Shown: positions 12,985 to 18,355 of the stretch, one piece after another | Position numbering within the stretch: position 1 is the stretch's first letter | Layout: the number at the start of each line of letters is the position of its first letter | Assembly (NCBI GenBank): GCA_017881765.1 | Contig: JADGQN010000042.1 | Location: 1-18,355, forward strand | Source of the DNA: Syntrophobacterales bacterium | GTDB taxonomy: Bacteria; Desulfobacterota; Syntrophorhabdia; Syntrophorhabdales; WCHB1-27 | Length of the DNA stretch: 18,355 nt | Reading direction: 5' to 3' | The notes under the pieces: generated by a model | Seen by the model: the letters and a program-made list of their open reading frames with translations, nothing else | Database searches by the model: none | Told to the model about the DNA's origin: nothing | Translations under genes and position numbers: made by a program

Positions 12985-14565
12985 ATGCCCGATGTATACA
13001 TTCACATAGGTGAAATCCTCGCACGGAATGGCCGCATGTATCCGAACGACGTGGCGCTCGTCGAGCGCATCCCCGCCGAAAAGAAAAGGTTTGAAATTAC
13101 ATGGAAGGAGTTCGACGAGCAGGCAAACCGCTTCGCCAATCTGCTCATGAAGAAGGGTATCAGGAAAGGCGACAGAGTCGTTCACTGGATGAATAATTCA
13201 ATCACCTGGCTGATCGCCTATTTCGGCATCGTGCGGACGGGCGCGTGGGTCGTCCCCCTCAACTTTCGTTTCAGCGGCGCTGATTTGAAGTATTGCTGCG
13301 ACGTGGCAGAGCCGAAACTTATGGTCTTCGACCAGGATTTCACGGGCAAGATCGACGAAGTCCGCAAAGAGCTTTCGGCCAGGGATTACATCTGTTTCGG
13401 CGACAAGATACCGCCATTCGCCGAATCCTTCACTAAACTGATTGACGCTGCGCCTGCGACACCGGTCAATGTCGAGATCGCCTTTGACGATCCGTGCGGC
13501 CTCTATTTTACATCCGGGACCACGGGACAACCGAAACCGATTCTCCTCACCCACAAGAACATGGTCTCGGCCTGTATTACGGAGAACGCTCACCACTACC
13601 AGACGCGCAAGGACAATTTCATCCTGATTCCACCACTCTACCACACCGGCGCGAAGATGCACTGGTTCGGGAGCTTTATCGTCGGCAGCAAGGCTGTGAT
13701 CCTGAAAGGCGTCTCTCCCGAATGGATACTCGATGCGGTCAGCGAAGAGGACGGCACGATCGTCTGGCTTTTGGTTCCCTGGGCGCAGGATATCCTTCTG
13801 AAGCTGGACAGCGGCGAGCTGAAGAAGCAGAATTATAAGCTTGACCAGTGGCGCCTGATGCATATAGGCGCTCAGCCGGTTCCGCCAAGTTTGATCATGC
13901 ACTGGAAAAAGTATTTCCCTGCTATGCAATACGATACGGACTACGGCCTGAGTGAATCGACCGGACCGGGATGTGTGCACCTCGGGATCGAAAACACGCA
14001 TAAGGTGGGAGCGATCGGCGTGCCTGGATTCAACTGGGAAACTCGCGTCGTTGACGAAGACGGACGCGACGTCCCGAAGGGCGAGCCGGGAGAATTGATC
14101 GTCCGGGGCGATGGCGTTATGAGGGAATATTACAGAAATTCGGAGGCCACGGCAAAAGCATTGAAAGACGGCTGGCTCTATACGGGAGACATGGTCCGGA
14201 TGGATGCGGACGGTTTCATCTGGATCGTCGACCGCAAGAAGGATGTGATCATAACGGGTGGTGAGAATGTCTTCCCCGTCGAAATCGAGGACTTCTTCCA
14301 CGGCCATCCGGCGGTGAAAGACATAGCCGCGATAGGCCTGCCCGACGAGCGTCTGGGCGAGATCGTCGTGGTCATCATTGAGGTTATTCCTGGAAAAACC
14401 CTGACCGAAGAGGAAGTGATCAAGTTCTCCGAAACGTTGCCAAAATACAAAAGGCCGAGGAAGATCATCTTCGCCGAAGTTCCCCGTAATCCGACGGGCA
14501 AGATCGAAAAGCCGAAGCTGAGAAAGATATACGGGGGCTCAGAAGAAGCCTTCAAAATGAAATAG
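12985..14565 (+). CDS. Acyl-CoA synthetase (AMP-forming), paralogue 2
   Basis: A 526-residue ANL-superfamily enzyme. Motifs: TSGTTGQPK (176-184), YGLSE (320-324), GWLYTGD (396-402), RKKDVIITGGENVFPVEIED (417-436) and NPTGKIEK with catalytic Lys506. It is clearly homologous to paralogue 1 along its whole length (for example VPLNFRFSGADLKYCCDVA against SPLNFRFASGDIKYACDVT). The acid-pocket stretch around IPPLYHTGAKMHWFG and TDYGLSESTGPGC differs from paralogue 1, suggesting another substrate. GGAGAGGT precedes ATG 12985. The rnc gene begins 23 bp after its stop with no terminator between, so the three genes from here to 16438 may be one transcript. Confidence 0.95.
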   Translation: MPDVYIHIGEILARNGRMYPNDVALVERIPAEKKRFEITWKEFDEQANRFANLLMKKGIRKGDRVVHWMNNSITWLIAYFGIVRTGAWVVPLNFRFSGADLKYCCDVAEPKLMVFDQDFTGKIDEVRKELSARDYICFGDKIPPFAESFTKLIDAAPATPVNVEIAFDDPCGLYFTSGTTGQPKPILLTHKNMVSACITENAHHYQTRKDNFILIPPLYHTGAKMHWFGSFIVGSKAVILKGVSPEWILDAVSEEDGTIVWLLVPWAQDILLKLDSGELKKQNYKLDQWRLMHIGAQPVPPSLIMHWKKYFPAMQYDTDYGLSESTGPGCVHLGIENTHKVGAIGVPGFNWETRVVDEDGRDVPKGEPGELIVRGDGVMREYYRNSEATAKALKDGWLYTGDMVRMDADGFIWIVDRKKDVIITGGENVFPVEIEDFFHGHPAVKDIAAIGLPDERLGEIVVVIIEVIPGKTLTEEEVIKFSETLPKYKRPRKIIFAEVPRNPTGKIEKPKLRKIYGGSEEAFKMK

Positions 14566-14588
14566 ACAGTGACGAGGACTGGTGACGA

Positions 14589-15311
14589 GTGATAGCGAAG
14601 CGTCCTGCAAGGACTGGTAAACGGAGACAGGTGCGAAAAAAGACGTATCCTTCACCGTTGGAAGAAACGATCAGATACACCTTCAAGAACAGGACGCTTC
14701 TTGACCATGCGATCACACACACCTCTTCCCTGAAAGAAGAGGAAGACAGGGCGAAGTCGGATAACGAGAAGCTGGAATATCTTGGAGATGCGATACTCAA
14801 CTGCGTGATCAGTATTCTTTTATACCGGAAGTACAGAGACAGGAACGAGGGGTTCCTCAGCAACGCGCGCTCCGTTCTCGTCAAAAGGGATACTCTGACC
14901 GAGGTCGCACGCGACCTGCAGCTCGAAAACCACATGGCCTTCGGCAACGGAAAATCCCGCGTCCCGAAAGACTCGAAGGTCCTCTCCAACATGGTTGAGG
15001 CGCTCATCGGTGCCGTATACATGGATGGCGGTTTTCGCGTTGCTACCCGTATAGTCAGACAGCTCTTCAAGTCTTACTTTGATGAAGAAAAACTGCAGAC
15101 AAAGAATCCTAAGAACGAGCTGCAGGAATATGCCCAAAAGCGCTGGAACATCCTCCCCAGATACCGCCTCACACGCAAGACAAAAGATGGGTTCACCATC
15201 TATGTTTATGTGGGTAAGACCCTCAAGGCAAAGGGCACGGGCAAGAGCAAGAGGGAAGCTGAAAAACAGGCAGCCGACGCCCTGCTGAAAGAGATAAAGC
15301 GGCGACCGTGA
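14589..15311 (+). CDS. rnc: Ribonuclease III
   Basis: A 240-residue double-strand-specific endoribonuclease that processes rRNA precursors and other duplexes. The catalytic signature is NEKLEYLGDAIL (59-70; Glu63, Asp67), the second acidic site is SNMVEALIGAVYMDGG (133-148; Glu137), and the dsRNA-binding domain starts at NPKNELQEYAQ and ends in the typical GTGKSKREAEKQAADALL. Aligned by eye with E. coli RNase III, the residue equivalent to Asp114 is Asn134, while Glu117 is kept. GTG 14589 is the first start; a GTG at 14631 would give 226 residues, the E. coli length, with GGAG only 4 nt away. The stop overlaps the radical SAM start. Confidence 0.96.
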   Translation: MIAKRPARTGKRRQVRKKTYPSPLEETIRYTFKNRTLLDHAITHTSSLKEEEDRAKSDNEKLEYLGDAILNCVISILLYRKYRDRNEGFLSNARSVLVKRDTLTEVARDLQLENHMAFGNGKSRVPKDSKVLSNMVEALIGAVYMDGGFRVATRIVRQLFKSYFDEEKLQTKNPKNELQEYAQKRWNILPRYRLTRKTKDGFTIYVYVGKTLKAKGTGKSKREAEKQAADALLKEIKRRP

Positions 15312-16438
15312 TCGTCCCCGTCTTTCTGCCGCACCTGGGATGCCGGCAGAAATGCATCTACTGCAACCAGCATCACATCACCGGGAAAAGCAGCCAGGAG
15401 GATATAAGGGAGACCATCCGGAAAGCCCTTGATCCCGTCGGCGTGCGGTGCGAGGTAGCCATCTACGGGGGAAACCCTTTCGGGCTCGGGGCCGACGGTT
15501 TAGCCCGTCTTTTCTCGTTATTCGCGAACTATAGAGAAAAAATAACCTCCATGCGCATATCGACCGAACCGATCGTGCCGGACGCTCAAACAACCGATCT
15601 TTTGAAAGACCACAATGTGCGGACCGTCGAGCTCGGCATACCCGTCTTCTCCGACGAGAAACTCCGTGCGCTGGGGAGGCATCACACGGTCAGAGATCTG
15701 TATGATACCCACGAGGCCCTCATCCAAGCGGGCCTTACCGTCGGCCTCCAGGTCATGGTTGGACTGCCGGGAGAAACAACGCAGGATATACGCTCGACCG
15801 TTCAACACGTGCTTCGATTGAAGCCTGCCTTCATACGCGTTTATCCCCTCATAGTCCTGCGAGATACACCCCTGCACACGGCCTTCCAGGAGAAAAGCTT
15901 CAGCCCCTTAAGCCTCGCGGAGGCCGTACTCAGGGCCTTATTCATCTATCTGCACGCCGAGACTCAAGGTATAAAGGTGATCAAGATGGGCCTCACCGAG
16001 AATGAATTCCTGAAAGGTGAGATCGTGGCCGGGCCTCATCATCCCGCCTTCGGCTATCTTGTCCGGTCGGAGGCCTTCTATCTTGCCGTAACGAAGGTCT
16101 GCGAGGAGCACGGGCTGTCAGGGCAGATCAGTCTTCTGGTCAGCAGAAAAGATGTACCTCACCTGACAGGGCACCGCCGCTCAAATCTCAAGAGGCTGAA
16201 GGAACAAGGCCTTGATGTAGATTGGAGAGAGTCCGATCTCCCCCCCGGCGAGTTTTTGATTTGCGCTCCAGAGAAAATAGCTGATGCCAATTTCCATTCG
16301 CGTGAAGACCGAGGCGGCAGCGAGGAGCCGAGGAAGGCGTACCTTGGGGTACGTCGACGAAAGCGACGCAGCGACAACGAAGGTATACGCGCGAAGGGGA
16401 ATTGGCATCTGGATGCTATTGCCATGCTTCCCTTTTGA
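15308..16438 (+). CDS. Elp3-like radical SAM protein (no GNAT domain) with element-encoded C-terminus
   Basis: A 376-residue protein started by GTG in a GTGA overlap with rnc. VFLPHLGCRQKCIYCNQ (5-21) carries the CxxxCxxC [4Fe-4S] motif (Cys12, Cys16, Cys19). YGGNPFGLG (53-61) fits the glycine-rich SAM-binding position, and RISTEP, VELGIPVFSDEKL and VGLQVMVGLPGET follow the Elp3/COG1243 pattern. There is no acetyltransferase domain, so it resembles the short bacterial Elp3-like group often found with rnc; its substrate is not known. About residues 326-369 are translated from palindromic element C rather than ancestral gene sequence, and the frame only ends 28 bp past the element. The tail overlaps the convergent kinase gene by 23 bp. 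Confidence 0.92.
   Translation: MIVPVFLPHLGCRQKCIYCNQHHITGKSSQEDIRETIRKALDPVGVRCEVAIYGGNPFGLGADGLARLFSLFANYREKITSMRISTEPIVPDAQTTDLLKDHNVRTVELGIPVFSDEKLRALGRHHTVRDLYDTHEALIQAGLTVGLQVMVGLPGETTQDIRSTVQHVLRLKPAFIRVYPLIVLRDTPLHTAFQEKSFSPLSLAEAVLRALFIYLHAETQGIKVIKMGLTENEFLKGEIVAGPHHPAFGYLVRSEAFYLAVTKVCEEHGLSGQISLLVSRKDVPHLTGHRRSNLKRLKEQGLDVDWRESDLPPGEFLICAPEKIADANFHSREDRGGSEEPRKAYLGVRRRKRRSDNEGIRAKGNWHLDAIAMLPF
16284..16408. repeat. Palindromic element, copy C (125 bp), inside the radical SAM reading frame
   Basis: Arms ATGCCAATTTCCATTCGCG (16284-16302) and CGCGAAGGGGAATTGGCAT (16390-16408) pair at 17 of 19 positions. The flanks AATAGC and GCTATT extend the symmetry. The core is nearly identical to copy A, has the same length and the same orientation. 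The central hairpin is GTACC-TTGG-GGTAC. It lies between the convergent radical SAM and kinase genes and ends 7 bp before the kinase stop codon. Confidence 0.9.
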
Positions 16439-17822
16439 GACCTCCTACCCCTTCGTAGACGATCTCCCTGGCCAGCGATTCCGAAGCTATCTCTTTGAGC
16501 AGGCGCTTTCTTTCAGATAAGAGCGGCCGTGTTATTTTCGCGAAAAGCCGGAGACGGTCGCGTATTGGAATCCTTTTAGGTATGGTTGTATTCAGCTGAA
16601 TCAACATTCTCTTGAGAACCGCATCATCGAAGCCCGAAAAATCCAGGTCTTCCACATCAAGAAAGAGAAACGCACCCTTCCGTAGAACGAATACGTTGCA
16701 TGCCTTCAGGTCGGCATGGATAATCTTTTTGGTCAACGTGAAAGCAAGAAACGAGGAAAAGGCGTCGATGAAGCCGTGCCAGGCAGCCCCGCTCATCCCG
16801 TCATAGCTTCTGTCGAGAAACCGGTCGAGTTCCTCGCCCTTTCCCGTCAGATCCTCCATGGCAACGTAACCGGGTGCGGATACCGAGGCCTGTTGGAGAC
16901 AATAAGGCTGCGGCGTTATGAAAAGGCGCATATACTCCAGGATCACGTGGTGCTTCCAGGCCCGGTGCAGCCTCCGTTTATGGGCATATATCTTGCGCAC
17001 ATGGTCAGTGTGTCGCTCGACTGTCACTTTCCGATCTTTCTTGATGGTAGCGAGGTATTCACCCTGCGTCTTCTCTTCCATACCCCTGACGGTCACCCGG
17101 CCACGAGAGGCGACAAGCACGGACGTCGTCCTGAATGCCCGGGCCGCCTTTTTCGTGATCCAACGCCGTCTGAGACGCTCCAGCTCTTGCTCTACCCTGC
17201 CCCGCAACGCATCGCCGCTGTAATGGCTGAAGAACCATGCCTTCTCCCGCTCATCCATGCTATCGTACAGCATAGCGAGGGCATGGGAGACATTTGAGAC
17301 GTCGTCAGCAAGCGTAAAATCCTTCTTGAGGCTGCCCTTATGGAGATCCACAAGATAGAGCTTGCCTGACGCTCCAATAATGTTCCCAAGGTGCAGGTCG
17401 TTGTGGCGGAGCCCTTTGGCCTTCAGCTGTTCAAGGACGATAACAAGTGCGGAGGTAAGCTGCTGCCGCTTGCTCCTGTCATCGATCCAGGCCATGAGAG
17501 GTTCGCCTTTGATCCACTCCTGGATCACATACGATCCGTGAGGCGCAACGCCATAGCCGAGGGCTTTAGGGGTGAGTATGGAGAGCGAGCGAAGTTTCTC
17601 GCTCAGCTCGTATTCCTTTTTTCCTCTCGGAAGAATGCGGTTCCTGATGAGACCAGACAGACCTCTCTCCTGGAAGAACTTTATGAAGACCTTCCCTTTG
17701 CCATGTTCCCAGATGAAGTGAGCCCGCTTTTCCTTCGGCTCGTGGCCGAGCTCCTCCACAACACGCTCGAGCGATTGGTCCTCAAGGAACCAGGTTGTGC
17801 CGCCTGTCTTGAAGGTATGCAT
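16416..17822 (-). CDS. Two-domain lipopolysaccharide kinase-like protein (Kdo/WaaP family, tandem)
   Basis: A 468-residue protein from ATG 17822 with two kinase-like halves. The first has the catalytic loop LRHNDLHLGNI (138-148) and the metal-binding Asp in LVDLHKG (157-163). The second has IIHADLKACNV (367-377) and FLDVEDLDF (387-395). Both keep the loop Asp and the following Asn, so both may be active. HxDLHxxN and the basic character recall Kdo kinase/WaaP/InaA enzymes that phosphorylate lipopolysaccharide core sugars at the inner face of the cytoplasmic membrane. A divergent glycosyltransferase supports a glycan locus. The frame is open to 17969, but GAGGAAG and a sigma70 promoter sit just ahead of 17822. 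Confidence 0.9.
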   Translation of the reverse strand: MHTFKTGGTTWFLEDQSLERVVEELGHEPKEKRAHFIWEHGKGKVFIKFFQERGLSGLIRNRILPRGKKEYELSEKLRSLSILTPKALGYGVAPHGSYVIQEWIKGEPLMAWIDDRSKRQQLTSALVIVLEQLKAKGLRHNDLHLGNIIGASGKLYLVDLHKGSLKKDFTLADDVSNVSHALAMLYDSMDEREKAWFFSHYSGDALRGRVEQELERLRRRWITKKAARAFRTTSVLVASRGRVTVRGMEEKTQGEYLATIKKDRKVTVERHTDHVRKIYAHKRRLHRAWKHHVILEYMRLFITPQPYCLQQASVSAPGYVAMEDLTGKGEELDRFLDRSYDGMSGAAWHGFIDAFSSFLAFTLTKKIIHADLKACNVFVLRKGAFLFLDVEDLDFSGFDDAVLKRMLIQLNTTIPKRIPIRDRLRLFAKITRPLLSERKRLLKEIASESLAREIVYEGVGGLKREAWQ

Positions 17823-17837
17823 GGGTCTTCCTCGGGT

Positions 17838-17866
17838 ACTATAGCAAACGGGCTGGAGAGAGTCAA
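17838..17866 (-). promoter_or_regulatory. Promoter of the tandem-kinase gene
   Basis: On the minus strand, TTGACT (17866-17861), a 17-nt spacer and TATAGT (17843-17838). The predicted start leaves a very short leader (about 8-10 nt) before ATG 17822, and this promoter position argues against the longer in-frame start at 17969. Confidence 0.7.
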
Positions 17867-17949
17867 CGGACGCACGGGCTATGGAGTCGCTGCCTGCTTT
17901 GTGGTAACATTCCAAAGGAGCTTGTGCTAATCCCTGTCCCATCACTCGC

Positions 17950-18355
17950 ATGAAAGTACTTTTCCTCATTCAAGGCTTTGAAGTAGCTGCAAGCCGGTAT
18001 CGCGTGCTCCAGTATCTGCCCTATCTTCAATCCAAAGGGATAGAGCCCACGGTCAGCCTTTATCCGCGGGGCGTCGGCCAGCTCCTGCGATTTTTCCGCG
18101 AGCTTCCCGGCTACGATGTTCTGTTTCTCCAGCGAAAGCGTTTTCAGCAGCCTCTCTTGGGGCTGCTGCGCCGCAGAGCCCGTCGCATTGTTTTCGACTT
18201 CGACGACGCCATCATGTACCACAACTCCAAAGCAGCCTCCTCTCACTCACGCACGAGGCGGAAGCGATTCGCTCAGATGATTAAAGCGTCCGACTATGTT
18301 ATCGCAGGCAACTCGTTCCTGCAGAAGCAGGCGGCCCCGTTCACAAATCATGTGG
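17950..18355 (+). CDS. GT4-type glycosyltransferase, N-terminal part (cut by window edge)
   Basis: An open frame from ATG 17950 to the end gives 135 codons. It starts MKVLFLIQGFEVAASRYRVLQYLPYL, the Rossmann strand and first loop of retaining GT-B glycosyltransferases. It continues with YDVLFLQRKRF and the IVFDFDDAIMYHNS segment common in this group, then SDYVIAGNSFL. The donor-binding C-terminal half is outside the window. It is probably part of a lipopolysaccharide or capsule cluster with the divergent kinase. No Shine-Dalgarno sequence directly precedes the ATG; AAAGGAG lies 29 nt upstream, next to a 9-codon GTG frame whose TGA overlaps the ATG. Confidence 0.9.
   Translation, partial: MKVLFLIQGFEVAASRYRVLQYLPYLQSKGIEPTVSLYPRGVGQLLRFFRELPGYDVLFLQRKRFQQPLLGLLRRRARRIVFDFDDAIMYHNSKAASSHSRTRRKRFAQMIKASDYVIAGNSFLQKQAAPFTNHV

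Noticed and set aside
13198..14307. 369-codon open frame antisense to acyl-CoA synthetase paralogue 2
   Set aside because: Same reason: full set of catalytic motifs on the other strand, none here.
17391..17930. 179-codon plus-strand frame antisense to the kinase gene
   Set aside because: No domain or ribosome-binding site; the minus strand encodes a kinase with catalytic loops.

Overview
The window looks like chromosomal DNA of an anaerobic bacterium, most likely a syntroph or sulfate-reducer relative in the Desulfobacterota (old Deltaproteobacteria, Syntrophorhabdus-like). The clues are a tryptophanyl-tRNA synthetase with an apparent [4Fe-4S] cysteine motif, two acyl-CoA synthetases, an OxlT-type MFS carrier, an rnc/radical-SAM pair, and intergenic DNA full of short heptamer repeats and palindromic elements. 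This lineage call is inference; no rRNA gene or other marker settles it. There is no prophage, transposase, CRISPR array, tRNA or rRNA.

Layout. 1-741 (-): glutamate racemase murI, cut by the left edge. 1028-1558 (+): a small protein with a tail/baseplate-associated-type N-terminus. 1724-2704 (-): trpS. 2957-4166 (+): a GntR/FCD regulator, then a small exported protein. 4305-5806 (+): a MenA-like prenyltransferase coupled to a CPBP membrane protease. 6122-6322 (+): a zinc-ribbon mini-protein. 6491-8780 (-): an M48 lipoprotein metalloprotease and an OxlT-like transporter. 9175-10624 (+): a ThiF/MoeB-type E1-like enzyme behind a structured leader, then a charged conserved protein. 10702-11094 (-): a small exported protein. 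11266-14565: two paralogous acyl-CoA synthetases transcribed divergently from promoters whose -10 boxes overlap. 14589-16438 (+): RNase III and an Elp3-like radical SAM protein, overlapping by GTGA. 16416-17822 (-): a protein with two tandem Kdo/WaaP-type kinase domains. 17950-18355 (+): the start of a GT4-type glycosyltransferase. The right edge therefore seems to enter a lipopolysaccharide or cell-surface glycan locus.

The most unusual content is between the genes. Three copies (1600-1724, 5806-5950, 16284-16408) of a 125-145 bp palindromic element share a core, but each has its own matched pair of terminal arms. Two begin inside the stop codon of the gene they follow, and the third is read through to form the C-terminus of the radical SAM protein. 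Other gaps carry tandem heptamer words (TGTAACC x7.9, TTGAAAC x3, CGTTCTT/ACGAAGC) often in inverted pairs. All four convergent gene junctions in the window are occupied by one of these long imperfect palindromes, suggesting a shared role in ending transcription or shaping 3' ends.
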